64,000 nucleotides of DNA from contig NC_067207.1 in NCBI RefSeq assembly GCF_026262505.1, positions 15,406,082 through 15,470,081 of the forward strand, read 5' to 3'. Below are positions 40,683-52,764 of the stretch, in pieces. Source of the stretch: Trichomonas vaginalis G3 (taxonomy: Eukaryota; Parabasalia; Trichomonadida; Trichomonadidae). Under the pieces are notes generated by a model. The model saw only the letters and a program-made list of their open reading frames with translations, was not told where the DNA came from and ran no database searches. A program made the position numbers and the translations under genes. Every line of letters begins with the position of its first letter. Position 1 is the stretch's first letter.

Positions 40683-41897
40683 TTAAAAACAAAGGCCGAT
40701 TGGAGCATAATCTACTGGACGGCGACCATACATATTTTTAATTTCTCTATTAGCTCCAACGGATAAAAGATATTTTACAACTTCAGAATGTCCATTCATC
40801 ATTGCATAATGGAGTGGTGTATATCTAAAATTATCGGTATTATCAATTATCGCTGCTTCTGCAATAAGAATTTTAACTATTTCAAGATTTCCTTTAATTG
40901 ATGCATAATGCAATGCAGTAATACCATCTTTATTTCTTTCATTAATCCTAACCCAAGAAGAAATAAGTTCATTTACTACATCAATGTGTCCGTTCTCTGA
41001 AGCAAGTAAAAGAGGGAAATTTCCAAATATATCCTTTGCTTCTATATTAACTCCGCGTGCAATAAGAAAATTAACAATATCTATATGTCCATTGCTTGAT
41101 GCGAAATGAATCGGTCTCCACCCACGATCATCTCTTTTTTCAATATCATCTCCATAATCAAATAAATATTTTACAAGTTTGATTTCTCCATTTTTGCAAG
41201 CTTCATGAAGAATAGTTCAATTACCAGGGCCTCTGTGTTCTGTAAGTCCTCCATTTATTGCAATTTTAAGAATAACTGTATTATCTTTTTCTATTAATTC
41301 TTTAAAAAGATTATAAACTGTATCAAAATCTGTGTAGAAATCATACTCTGAAATTATTTTGAGATATTCCGTCGTTTTGTTATTCATTTCTGTTAGCTGT
41401 GCAATTTTCAAATCTTTTTCTTTATTATTGGCTCTTAGTGTTAAATATTCATTTATTCGTGTTCGTTCCTGTTCGTCAATATTTCCAAGAATTCCAGTTC
41501 TAATTCGTTCATCTGAGTTTTCAAGAATTGAAGGATCTGAAAGAAATACGTTTAAATTCTTTAAAACAATGATTGAATCATTTAACAAATTAACATTCAT
41601 GTTTTCTTTGATGATTTCGAGTGTTGAAATTACGTCCTGAAGATTTTTTGCAGTACAGCTTGATTTTTTGAATAATTTAGATATATCAAATTTACCATTT
41701 GCTAACTTATGAATAGAATTGTAAATTTCTGGAGTCATGTTTACATATTTGAAGATCATTTCGAGATCTTCAAAATAAAATACATCAAACAGGTTTTCTG
41801 CTTCAATATATTCATTAATGTGAGCTCCAATATACTCGTAATCGAGGGTAAGTTCTATAATCATAGCGTGAAATTTAATGTCAATGGCAGAATTCAT
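40683..41897 (-). pseudogene. Ankyrin-repeat protein (DUF3447-type head) with one nonsense codon
   Basis: From ATG 41897 the head runs about 226 residues (FHAMIIELTLDYEYIG..., FEDLEMIFKYV..., TDFDTVYNLFKELIEK). It ends at a TGA at 41217-41219 in HRGPGN-stop-TILHEACKNGE. The same frame continues without break through five canonical repeats (KLVKYLFDYGDDIEKRDDRG, ..., HSEVVKYLLSVGAN) to the stop at 40683. A single base change therefore separates head and repeats. Total about 404 codons. Whether a truncated head is made, or the stop is read through, cannot be told from the sequence. Confidence 0.8.
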
Positions 41898-42655
41898 TTT
41901 TCTTTGAATCAAAATTTTCTGTCAAAATTATATTCCAAGAACTTTCCTAAATTTTAAATAAGAGATCAAAAATTAGTAAGATGTTGAAATTAATTAATTA
42001 ACCATACAAAAAATTATCAATTCAAAATTGGTGGTAATTTTAACTGAAAAATTTAGAATTGGAAAGTTAAGTTTTTCTTAACCTTTCTTTACGAATTCAA
42101 GTTATTATAATACGCTAAAAATTTTACCAAAGTTGTGTGGAAAATAAATGAAGAAGTTACCGATTTTTCCACTAATTTGGTTATCTTGATGGATTTTGAG
42201 AGATTTACTAGAAGTAATCTGTATACTTTGTAAAAATTATTCATCAATCTGACATTTGATTCGGCAATTTGCAAAGTTTAAAAAAATTAATGGAATAAAC
42301 CGCTCTAGGGTAAACATTTCATGCGAACATAAATGAATCATTATACACAAATGTGTGATCACTACTAAACTTACTTTCTATCAAATCTTTAAAAAGATAT
42401 TATTCAATTGTTGTTCTTTAGTCAAAGGCAGGTATTATCTATTTTTATAAATGAAAATGCTAATGGCACTAATTAAATAGAAACATCTTGACATTATTCT
42501 ATATTTTGAAATATCAGCTGCATATCTGCATTATTAAAGTCATTCATTGATATGTAATTAATATAACAAATCATTATGCTCATACATAATAGTCTAAGAT
42601 AAAAAAAATTGAAAAATACATTGAATGAGACAACCAAATATAAGCATTAGCATCA
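41898..42655. other. Intergenic
   Basis: AT-rich, with no gene recognised up to the fragment that follows. Confidence 0.5.
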
Positions 42656-43127
42656 ATTGCTGCATCTGAAGATTCTGTTTTACATTTTTGTTGCCATTCT
42701 GTATTAGATGCAGGATCATTGGCTTATTTCAACAAACTTCTTGTTGATAATTTAGATGAATACAGATACATTAGAACAATTCATAGAAAAGATAAAGTCA
42801 ACAAACTATTACTCACCCCCACATTCATGCGATGAAGGTGCTGTCCACTATGCTTCTAAGGATACAGAGCACTTAACATTACCTCGTTTTATTCCTACTA
42901 TGTCTGAAGATCTCAAAAAAACTTATTTCAAAATTTACAATAATAATGATGTTCTTGCTGCTCAGATACTTTCCATAATTGCGATAAATGGAAGTAAATC
43001 CGTTAAACATTGCATATCTAATATAAGTTTAGATTCAAAAACAGGAGATACAGTTATAGAATTGATTGATTTCCAAAAGGACATCTTTAAGGAATATGAT
43101 AACATTTGCAAAGTTAGAAGAGTATAA
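42656..43127 (+). pseudogene. Unrecognised gene fragment, probably frameshifted
   Basis: The frame from ATG 42756 gives 123 residues (MNTDTLEQFIEKIKSTNYYS..., ending KVRRV). Upstream, in another frame, about 45 codons read like protein (ASIAASEDSVLHFCCHSVLD, AYFNKLLVDNLDEY) and merge with it around 42756. Both pieces together look like one gene with a shift near the present ATG and a lost N-terminus. No family recognised. The downstream piece alone may still be expressed. Confidence 0.4.
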
Positions 43128-43263
43128 ATATACATTGCAGTTTCCAATAAATTTTAAATATGTGATATATTCAATATTTCCAAATTTGAGAAAATTAAGC
43201 AGATAAAAATGCATCTGCATGATTATAATTAAAAAGGAAATGAAATTTTTATTTCACGACGAT

Positions 43264-46200
43264 TTACCTTCTTCTTTTTACATTTAGTCTCCTGTATTGT
43301 CGATAGAATGGTATTCCTGGATTTGGAACTGATATCGGAAGTTCTTGAATATCAGAATCATTTGGATTATATTGTTGATAATAATTATTTGAAAAATTAA
43401 CGAATCTCACAGGAATATCGGCATATTTTGTGGATACATATTCTGGAATGATATTAATTGTTTTTATATTTAACGCATGAAGCTGATTATATGTGTCATC
43501 ACTCCAATAATCAACAAGACCATAATATGAAACATTTTTAATTTTATCGAAAGCTCCTTCATATATTGTTACATATTCATAGAAAACGACATGTTCAATT
43601 GCATTGCAAAGACTGAATGATGCAATATAAAGTGTACAATGATCGAATATTTCAACTGTTTTAAGATTTGTACAATTCTTAAATGCATCTTTATTAACAA
43701 ATACTCCATAGTCTAACTTAATTCTCTCAATAGCTGTAGACATAAAAGTTGAAGGATTTATGATTTCTAATTGTGGAGGAATTATGATATCACGCAATCT
43801 GTAACAAGATGCAAAACATTTCTCACCTATGAATGACATTTTTTTCGGAAGAGGAATATATTTTAATGAGGGACAGTCTTCGAAACATGATTCACCTAAT
43901 CTTTCTACAGATGGATACAACCTAACTCTCTCAAGTAATTGGCATGATTTGAATGCCTCACTCCCAATTGATTTGAGGTCCAAACAACCAATTAAATTTA
44001 TTTCTATGATACTAGTTGAGTAAAAACAACGGTTTCCAATTGAAGTAATTCCTTTGCCTAAAGCCACATATGATAAATTTTCTGAATTAAAGAACATACT
44101 GCTTAAGACATCACCAACATTTGAAAATGAAATATTTCTGAATTTATGACCATTTGGAATATATTCCAAATTTAATGGACGATGAATAACTAATGTTTCA
44201 ATATTCAAACTCGTTTTGAATGTGTTCATGCTAATTTCTATTGGTGTCATTGTTTCTTCGAATATGAGTGTTTTCAAATTTGAGGCTGAACTAAATGTCA
44301 AATCTTCAATTTTTAATATCTTTGATCCAATATATATTTGAACAAGATTCTTCCATTTATTGAATCCAATTGATTTAATAGTTGAATTATAGTCAAATTT
44401 GATCGATATTGCTGAATTTTCCCATGGTAAGTTTGATGCATATTCAATATCACGTCCTATATAAATATTAATGGCATTTGTATTTTGGAATGAATTAGAA
44501 TCTATTGAGATTGCTGAATTAGAATCATCAAATTCGAAATTAATTAGACTTGTGCAGTTATAAAAAGCCATTGTTTTAATATTTTTGCAAGTTGAATGAA
44601 CTTTAAATGATCGAATATTATAACAAGAATAAAAACACTGATCTGGAATTGTTAAATAACCAGCAGAAATTCTTAAATCTGTCAGGTTAAAACAATTTTT
44701 AAATAAATTCATACTGAATTCAACTATTGATTCTGATTTTATATCAACTGAATATAATGATGAAATGCTCTCAAAAACTCTTGCATTTAATTGTAATTTC
44801 ATTTTTGAACAAAATTTAATTGATTCCAAACTATAGCATTTAATAAATGCAGAAGAAATAGTCATTGAACCATCAGATTTACAGTTTGCAAATTTGAGTT
44901 TTCCACAATCTTCAAATGAATTACTATTGATATTAACGTTTCCACCACTATTTATTGTTATAGTTTCAAGCGCTGAACACTTATAAAAAGATGCTGATGA
45001 AAGTTCAACTGATGAATTACTATGAATGGTTAAAGTAGTTAGATTTGGGCATAAAGAAAAAGAATTGGAATTGAGTATAATATTCGAATTGCATTCTATA
45101 TTTAATGATAATAAATTATCAATTGAATTAAACGCATTTTCCAGAATTGATACTCCACCTGAGCAAATCAAATTTAATATTTCAATGTTATCAGCATCTT
45201 GGAAAGCATAATTCCGAATCGTAATTGATCCATTTACATTCATATTTAAAGTTGATAGGAGTGTGGTGTTAGTAAATGCGTATTCTTTAATTAGCAAAGA
45301 TTTATTACATGAAATATCAATTTTTGTAAGATATATGCATGAATAAAAAGATTTGGAACTGATATATATTTCACCAAATGCTTTAATTTCGACAGTTTCA
45401 AGATTTGGGAGTTTATAAAAAACAAATGAATCGATTGTCAAATCAGATCCAGAATGGAGAACAATGGAAGTGAGTTTACATTGTTTAAATGGAGAATTTA
45501 CAAAATTATCTGGATCATTATTATTGTATTGATAGAAATGCAATCTCCCATTGGCTGAAATGCAAAGTGAATAAATATCTGAAAATTGGAACGATTGTGA
45601 TAAGATATTAATATGACTATTAGATGTTAGATTTATATTCATGCTTTCTCCACAATAACAAAAGGCTTTGTCTGATATGTTTATAAGATCATTAGAATTA
45701 ATATTGACTGAAGAAATGATCCTGCATTCATAGAATGCAGAAGTTCTTATCAATGTATTTCCTCCTGATTGAAGATTAATAATTTTTAAACCATCTGCTT
45801 TTTTGAATGCTTTATCATCAATAATTAAATATCCTTTGGATTGCATATCAATCCTTTCTAAACTTTTTATATTTTCAAATACAGAATAGCTAATATACAA
45901 ATTTCTACCTGATTGTAAATAAATCACCGCCAATTTCTTTGAGTTCTTAAAGGAATCGCTTCCAATCGAAATATCTCCATTCGTTACTATTGAAAGCTCT
46001 GCAATTTTGTTTGAATTAAATGCTTCAGATCCGATTTTAATATTTGAAGGTGAATTTATGATTAATGTTGAAAGGTTGTGGCACTGATAAAATGCATAAT
46101 TGGATATTATAATTTCTGATTCTGAAGTGATATTAAGCTTTAATTCATTTAAAATTAGGCATGCAAAATATTTTTGTATTGTTATTTTACCTTTTGAATG

Positions 46201-47712
46201 TATCGATAAATCAGTCAAATTATCGCACTATCTAAATACAGACTGGCTTGTGTAAGCATTTGAATTTGCTACGTATTCAAATGATTTTTCAGATTCAATA
46301 TTAACGTGTTTCGTACTTTTACAAAGCATAAAAATTTGATCATACAATATTATAATTCCTCCTGATTTAATATCAATTGTTTCAAGGGAGGAACATGATT
46401 TAAAAGCTTGACTTTGTATTATGATATCTGAATTAGAGAACAATTTAAGTGAATCAATATTATTACAATTATAAAATGCGTTTGGTTGGATTTCAAGTGA
46501 TCCAGGACAATAAATATACAAGGCTTCAATATTATAGCTAGAGTTAAATGCATATCTACCAATACATATTGATCCAGACGCATCTATTGAAAGATATGTT
46601 AAATTTGAGCAATTAAATGAAAAATCATATAAATTAATGTTTGATTCAGATATCAGATTGACTGAATAAAGTTTAGGAAAGCTGGAAAATGAATTATTTT
46701 CAATTGTAAGAGTTTTTTTGGAATGTAAATAAACAAACTCCAGATTTTCACAAGATTGAATTGAAGTTTTCTTATAATAAACATTGCTTTTCAGTATTAT
46801 AGATCCATTTGAGTCAAAATCAATAATTTTCAGATTTTTACAAAGGAAAATTGATTGTGGTTCGATTGTAAGATCCCCGTTACATTTGATAGTAACATTT
46901 TCTAATTTGTGACACATATAAAAGATTGTATTTATATTAAGATTTCCGTCACAATATATATTAAAATTTTCTAGTTCATGACAAATTTCGAAAGGACTAG
47001 AAAAATAACCATCACCTGTACTTCTAATTTTAATGTTAGTTAAATTGGAGCATTTATAAAAAGCTTGAGAATAAAAATAAGCACTTCCGTTGCATTCTAT
47101 ATTAAGATTCTTAAGACATGAGCATTCTTGAAAAGCGCTAGTTCCAATGCTTAACGAACTATTTGTATTAATATCGAGAAATACCAGGTTTTTTTGATTT
47201 TCAAAAAATTTATCTCCGATGGCTAAATATTCATGTGATAGAAGTTTTATACTTTTAATAGTTTTTATATATGCAAATGTTCTTCCATCAACTATAAGTC
47301 TTCTTTCAGATACTAATTCCAGGTTTGAAAATTTTTTACATTTATCTAGGTAAGAATCATATTCTGTACCAAATATTAGTTCGCTCTTTGAGTATATTGA
47401 TAAATTCTCTAAATTTGAACAATATGAAAATGAATTTATTTCAAGATTAATATTTGGAGTATTTATTGAAATGTAAAATAAATTATGGCAATTTATAAAT
47501 GCATTTTTTTGAATTTGATAAACATTTATAATTGTGACACCATATAAATTTTCCTGTCCATTAAATGCATTACTTGAAATTCGTTGAAAATTGTTAATTT
47601 CAATTTCCGAGCATTCACTTTGATTGTATTCATAAGTATTGTATACTCTACATTTTCCATTGCCATTGTTTTCATAAAGGCATATCGCAAAGAAAGAAAA
47701 GAACATGTACAT
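43264..47712 (-). pseudogene. Very large BspA-like leucine-rich-repeat protein with one nonsense codon
   Basis: From ATG 47712 the frame gives a hydrophobic start (MYMFFSFFAICLYENNG, possible signal peptide). About 490 residues of BspA repeats follow (NLTNIKIRSTGDGY, SLETIDIKSGGII pattern). A TAG at 46228-46230 lies in SQSVFR-stop-CDNLTDLSI, where the repeat calls for Tyr. The same frame continues for another 988 codons of the same repeats to 43264. One base change thus splits a gene of about 1,480 codons. The repeats carry mostly Asn, Ser and Ile, with few charges. There is no C-terminal membrane segment; the end is basic (RRLNVKRRR). If translated it would be surface or secreted. Confidence 0.85.
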
Positions 47713-48689
47713 TTTGCTGAAAAGTCAAAAATAAATTTCAAAAAAAAATAGATTAAATGAAACGTTCTATTTTCAATCGAATTATGATTGCATTTTGCCA
47801 AAAATTTGATTAACATTGAAAGTATAAACAGAGTGACGGTTTATTTCAAAAATGTTGAAAAAAAAATGAAATTCTTTTATTTAAAAGCAAGCATTATTAA
47901 TACAGAATAAATGTTTGCTTAAAATAGTATAATGTTCAAATTTATTTTTTATTTTGATTGATTAAAATATATATGAGTTTGCCAGCTTTTGTTAAAATTG
48001 AATGGAACAGGCAAATAACCGTTTATTATCAAACTTTGATAGATATTCAATTTTATCGTCTATGTTGAAGCTGTTTCTATTATTATAAGGAAAATTGATG
48101 AGAAAATTTATTACTATAGTCTAAATCAATGCATGTTTCTTTTTATTTTCGTATAAATACCACAAATAATCCGAAAATAATTTTCATTAAAAAATTTGGA
48201 ATTATGTACATTCAAAATGGGATCAATCATTCTCAATTTATCTTCTTGATATGAATATTTATTCTATATTTCCATTACAATTGACATTTGTCCATCTGAA
48301 GAACATCGCATGGGCGATTAAATATTTTTGTCAGTTAATTCTTTGAAATGAAATATCAATTACTCATTTCATTTATAATTCGAATTCCAAAAGAATGAAA
48401 AATGGCATTGAATTTCAAAATCAAAAAAAAAATAGCGCAATTAGTCAATATAGCATACCGTATTAACAAATGTGAAGATAGAAAGAGACTTAAGTTCTAT
48501 CCCCTATCTTATATTATCAATATTTTAATCAATAGCTAATGATTAACTTTTTGGACCGGAAATTAAAAATATGAACAATCCAATCCCAGACATATCGTTC
48601 CCAGACATGGGCAAAAAAAATCAATTAGAGAGAACGATAGGGAAAGAAATAACGTATTTATTGACGATTATTTCCAAGAATTTCTTTAC
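47713..48689. other. Intergenic between divergent genes
   Basis: About 980 bp AT-rich, holding the promoters of the BspA gene (-) and the LRR gene (+). No clear initiator or gene was found. Confidence 0.5.
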
Positions 48690-49928
48690 ATGACTTTCGA
48701 TTTTTCTTCTCCGAAGAAAACAACAGAGACTGAAGTTGTATATGACTTTGCACCAGTCAACAATGATGATAGTGATAATGGTGACCTTTGGGAAGCATAT
48801 CAAAACGTTTGTTTTTCAAGGCAACCTCCGATCCCAGCTCTTTCAGTTATGAAGCCAATATTGCAAGGAAACAAATTCAACGCGAATCTTGCTCACTACA
48901 AGATTGGTAGGGACTTAAATGTCATTGTAGATATGTTAATCAATGTCAAAACAATTTCTTTGCTTAATTTATCAGATAACGCACTCGATGAAGGTTGCAT
49001 TCCAAAGTTAGTCGAGTTCATGTCACAATCTGATTCAATTTCCGTTTTAAACATCTCAAATAATCCAAATATCCGTACTAATGGCATCACTGATCTTCTC
49101 GAAGGTATCGCTGAAAACCGATCATTAGAATCACTCAATATTTCTAATACTGGAGCCCAAAATATCGGTGTTTCCTTTGCAAAAGTTTTATCTTCTTGCC
49201 AATTGCTTGCTCGCGTTGAAGCTGCAGGCTGCAACATGAGACAAACAGCCATAGATGTTGCCAACGCAATTCCTTCCTCAGATAAGCTAAAGCGCTTAAA
49301 TTTATCTCGAAATATGTTACATGTCGGCGGACGTCGCTTTGCATCACTTCTTGGTGGTTCCGTTGCAAGATGCTCCAGCCTCAAGAAACTTTTCCTTGCA
49401 GAAAACGCAATTGACGATGAAATGTGCCAAGCATTACTAAAAGGGCTCGGAGAATCGACTGTTCTTACAGTTCTTGACATATCCAAGAACATGATCGGTG
49501 AAGCAAGTGGTCGTGCCATAGCAAACTTCATCGGAAAGGTCGGATCCCTTAGATCTCTTGATATTTCACAAAATCCACTCTTAAATGTCACAATTAATGC
49601 TCAAAAAGGCCAGCAATCGCTTGAAGAAGGTGGAGATAAGGACCAGAACAAGAAGGATAAGAAACCAAAGACTTATACTCCAGGAGTTTATATTATTCTT
49701 CAGGCTTTGCCTAAAAACCAGTCATTGGCCATCCTCCAGATGATAGGAACTATTGCACCTGAAGAAGAGATCAACGCTAAGCTCGAAAGCTTGCCATCAA
49801 CAAATCCAAACTTAACTGTTGTATTTAGAGGTCCGGAATCAAGAAAATATGATCCAAATCAGAAAGTACAACTTCCTAAAGTTGATTCCTCTGAAGATGA
49901 TGATGAACATGAAAGTGATGGAGAATAA
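48690..49928 (+). CDS. Leucine-rich-repeat protein, RNase-inhibitor type
   Basis: This 412-residue protein has about seven LRR_RI repeats over residues 85-310 (SLLNLSDNALDEGCIPKL, VLDISKNMIGEASGRAIANF). It has a charged linker (GGDKDQNKKDKKPK) and a strongly acidic C-terminus (SSEDDDEHESDGE). Residues 1-80 are unassigned (VVYDFAPVNNDDSDNGDLWE). LRR_RI proteins are scaffolds; relatives with this layout occur in cytoskeleton and axoneme complexes, but nothing here fixes the role. Intact; the first ATG is used. GC-ending codons are more common than in the neighbouring ankyrin and BspA genes, in line with a conserved cellular gene. Confidence 0.75.
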   Translation: MTFDFSSPKKTTETEVVYDFAPVNNDDSDNGDLWEAYQNVCFSRQPPIPALSVMKPILQGNKFNANLAHYKIGRDLNVIVDMLINVKTISLLNLSDNALDEGCIPKLVEFMSQSDSISVLNISNNPNIRTNGITDLLEGIAENRSLESLNISNTGAQNIGVSFAKVLSSCQLLARVEAAGCNMRQTAIDVANAIPSSDKLKRLNLSRNMLHVGGRRFASLLGGSVARCSSLKKLFLAENAIDDEMCQALLKGLGESTVLTVLDISKNMIGEASGRAIANFIGKVGSLRSLDISQNPLLNVTINAQKGQQSLEEGGDKDQNKKDKKPKTYTPGVYIILQALPKNQSLAILQMIGTIAPEEEINAKLESLPSTNPNLTVVFRGPESRKYDPNQKVQLPKVDSSEDDDEHESDGE

Positions 49929-50020
49929 TTTTTATTTTTTGATTTAATTTTTTTGTTATTTTTAATATTTAAGTAAATTGATTATATAAAGTGTGCAACC
50001 AGTTCATACAATCGAATTTG
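49929..50020. terminator. 3' end region of the LRR gene
   Basis: The stop is followed by a T-rich stretch and TAAATTGA. TAAA-type motifs serve as polyadenylation signals in trichomonads. Position approximate. Confidence 0.3.
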
Positions 50021-50343
50021 CCATGGAAATGTACTTCATCAAGTTCACTTACTGAGTTTGTAATTTATTTGACTACAATCCCTCGCTTGTTGCCATCAGT
50101 TGGGCCACTGCAATGATTTATTTTCACGCAGATAAGTCTCTTTCGCAGGTTATCGGCAAAATCGAGACGATTCAGAGTTCAGACTATGCCTTTCTCGTCA
50201 ATATCGCGAATATTTTGCAGATGTCCTCTAAATGTCAGGAAATTTTAATTGATAGAGTCGGAAATCCAAAGCAGAAGTGCATTGTCTTGTTTGATTCAAA
50301 TAATCAAATAGTTGTTTTATTGTTTTCCACATGGATAATATAG
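50021..50343 (+). pseudogene. Cyclin-like gene fragment
   Basis: Translation gives EFAMEMYFIKFTY-stop-VCNLFDYNPSLVAIS and continues to LQMSSKCQEILIDRVGNP. This resembles the C-terminal cyclin fold of mitotic cyclins, where helix 1 ends in a YLLELTLLD-like stretch and the next helix carries YxPSxxAxxA. An in-frame TGA lies in the first helix, and no N-terminal cyclin box or start is present. It is probably a truncated pseudogene. The identification rests on about 30 residues and is tentative. Confidence 0.4.
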
Positions 50344-50419
50344 AATCGTGTATTTTATGGTGAAAGAAGAAAAGATATGACTTTTCAATTTTTTCATTTC
50401 CGATCAAGGCTTTCACTCA

Positions 50420-50600
50420 ATTCATTAAAATGGATGCCCTTCATAGTACCAGAGACAGTCCTTTTCAGGAAACTGTGTTTGGAAAAATTTAAAATTTACT
50501 TGATAAAATATATTTTAGCATGAATATCTTATTGCATTAGACTTTACTATTGTTACTGTGTCATTTAATAAATATGAGCCTAATTCAAATTCGTAATTTA
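50420..50600 (+). repeat. Diverged dispersed repeat, copy 2
   Basis: Partner of 1340-1540, with shared blocks in the same order and orientation (ATTAAAATGGAT, TTCATAGTACCA, TTAGACTTTACTA). It lies 80 bp past the cyclin-like fragment. Confidence 0.6.
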
Positions 50601-50718
50601 TTTCCTAAATCTTTGTGATCATTGTTTTTTGCATTTACAACATAGATTTTTATCTTTTAATGAAATTCAAAAATATTTTTAATGATAAAATAGTTTATCT
50701 CCTTTTTAAAAATTATTG

Positions 50719-52539
50719 ATGTCTGAGCTAGACGTTCCCCCAAATAAATACAGCGAATTGCGGAGTACCTATAAAAACTACATCGATTTGTATACTGCGC
50801 TGTATCGGTTAAAAACGGAAAATGAAGAAGAATTAAACTCAATTTACAAATTAATCAAAGCAGAATTGATTGATTCAAAGAAGCATCTTCCACAACGCAT
50901 AACTGCAGATATTTTAAATATCATTCCGTATAATAATCGCTATACAAAGTCATATTTATCTCTTGCCAAACTCATTACTGACGAATATCATGTGAAAGAG
51001 GTCATAAGAGTTGAAAACGTTTCAGACTTCTTGTTTTATAAAGAATATGGAATTAAATTGGGCGTCTTTGCTGATTTCGAAAATTTTAAAACAGGAAACC
51101 TCGATATTCATGCAGAAAATACAATTTACAGAGCAATTATGTATTATGACTTAGAAGCATTTATTGCATTTACAGAAGGAGAAGGATTTGATGGAAATCA
51201 AAAACTTAAAAGCAGATTATATCCATATTCTTATTATGGATATTCATTACTTGAATTATGTTGTTATCATGGATCAGTTGATTGTTTCAAACTCCTAAGA
51301 ACAAAATTTCATTCAGAAATCACTCAAACATGCTTAGAGCTTTCATTTTTAGGAGGAAATCCAGAGATTATGAGTGAATGTTTGAAATATCAAAAACCAG
51401 ATAAAAAATGTATGGAATATGCAATTATCTCACACAACATTGATTTTGTTTCATTCTTAATGAATGAATACAATTTAAATATCGATTTAGAATATTGCGG
51501 AAAATATAAAATTCTAGATTCCTTTTTGGTTTATTTCGATCAAACAAATGATATTGATAAATGCTTTTTTTATTCTACGATATTTGATATAAAATCCCTT
51601 TGTGAATATTTCCTTTCACATGGTGCACATATAAATACAAAAAATTGTTACAATAGCACAGTACTTCATAATGCAGCAAGGGAAAATAATAAAGAATTAG
51701 CCGAACTTCTTATTGCATTTGGTGCAAAAATCAATGAAAAAGATAATAATGGAGCTACCGCTCTTCATAGAGCAGCATATGGTAATACTAAAGAAACTGC
51801 CGAACTTCTTCTTTCACATGGTGCAAATATCAATGAAATAGATTATGATAGGCAAACAGCTCTTCATAATACAGCAATTTATAATCGTAAACAAACAGCG
51901 GAGTTTCTAATTTCACATGGTGCAAAAATCAATGAAAAAAATAAGTCTGGAGAAACCGCTATTCATATTGCAGCATATTATAATCGTAAAGAAATAGCCG
52001 AACTTCTCCTTTCTCATGGTGCAAAAATCAATGAAAAATATAAGTCTGGAGAAACCGCTATTCATATTGCAGCATATTATAATCGTAAAGAAATAGCCGA
52101 ACTTCTCCTTTCTCATGGTGCAAAAATCAATGAAAAATATAATAATGGAGCTACCGCTCTTCATTATGCAGCATATTGTAATACTAAAGAAACTGTCGAA
52201 CTTCTTCTTTCACATGGTGCAAATATCAATGAAATAGATAATGGTGGAAAAACAGCTCTTCATAATACAGCAATTTATAATCGTAAACAAACAGCGGAGT
52301 TTCTAATTTCACATGGTGCAAAAATCAATGAAATAGATAATGATGGAAAAACAGCTCTTCATATTGCAGCATATTATAATAGTAAAGAAACAGCCGAACT
52401 TCTCATTTCACATGGTGCAAAAATCAATGAAAAGGATAATAATGGGCAAACTGCTCTTCATTATGCAGCCAAAAATAATCGTAAAGAAATAGCCGAACTT
52501 CTTATTTCACATGGTGCAAAAAATAATGTTCTTACATAA
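50719..52539 (+). CDS. Ankyrin-repeat protein with DUF3447-type head, intact
   Basis: This 606-residue protein has a head domain at residues 1 to about 270 (SELDVPPNKYSELRSTYKNY, FLGGNPEIMSECLKYQ, ISHNIDFVSFLMNEYN). It is followed by about nine ankyrin repeats of 33 residues (AELLLSHGAKINEKxxxGxTALHxAAYYN) and ends two residues past the last full repeat. It is the only unbroken member of this family in the window. Two neighbouring repeats within 51913-52164 are identical at the DNA level over 99 bp, and others nearby are very similar, so the array is expanding by unequal exchange. Ankyrin repeats bind other proteins; the target is unknown. ATG 50719 is the first in frame. Confidence 0.88.
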   Translation: MSELDVPPNKYSELRSTYKNYIDLYTALYRLKTENEEELNSIYKLIKAELIDSKKHLPQRITADILNIIPYNNRYTKSYLSLAKLITDEYHVKEVIRVENVSDFLFYKEYGIKLGVFADFENFKTGNLDIHAENTIYRAIMYYDLEAFIAFTEGEGFDGNQKLKSRLYPYSYYGYSLLELCCYHGSVDCFKLLRTKFHSEITQTCLELSFLGGNPEIMSECLKYQKPDKKCMEYAIISHNIDFVSFLMNEYNLNIDLEYCGKYKILDSFLVYFDQTNDIDKCFFYSTIFDIKSLCEYFLSHGAHINTKNCYNSTVLHNAARENNKELAELLIAFGAKINEKDNNGATALHRAAYGNTKETAELLLSHGANINEIDYDRQTALHNTAIYNRKQTAEFLISHGAKINEKNKSGETAIHIAAYYNRKEIAELLLSHGAKINEKYKSGETAIHIAAYYNRKEIAELLLSHGAKINEKYNNGATALHYAAYCNTKETVELLLSHGANINEIDNGGKTALHNTAIYNRKQTAEFLISHGAKINEIDNDGKTALHIAAYYNSKETAELLISHGAKINEKDNNGQTALHYAAKNNRKEIAELLISHGAKNNVLT

Positions 52540-52764
52540 GACACTTCTTTTTCATACTCATCTGATTTTAATGGGATCATCAGAATCTGGCAATAAGCGA
52601 GTAAGAAAACCAATAAGCTGTATATTTTAAATTTCGAACCATTAAGTAATTCATTTGATGATTTAAGATGAGTAACTCAAAATTTATCAATTGAATTTTT
52701 GTAATAATCAATTTAATTAGAGTAGTATATTTAAAACTGAAATCAATTGAAAATGTCTTAACGA
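52540..52764. other. Intergenic
   Basis: AT-rich spacer between the ankyrin gene and the ribosomal pseudogene; nothing seen. Confidence 0.4.

Noticed and set aside
42089-42274. 61-codon minus-strand frame
   Set aside because: AT-rich chance frame without family features or conserved context.
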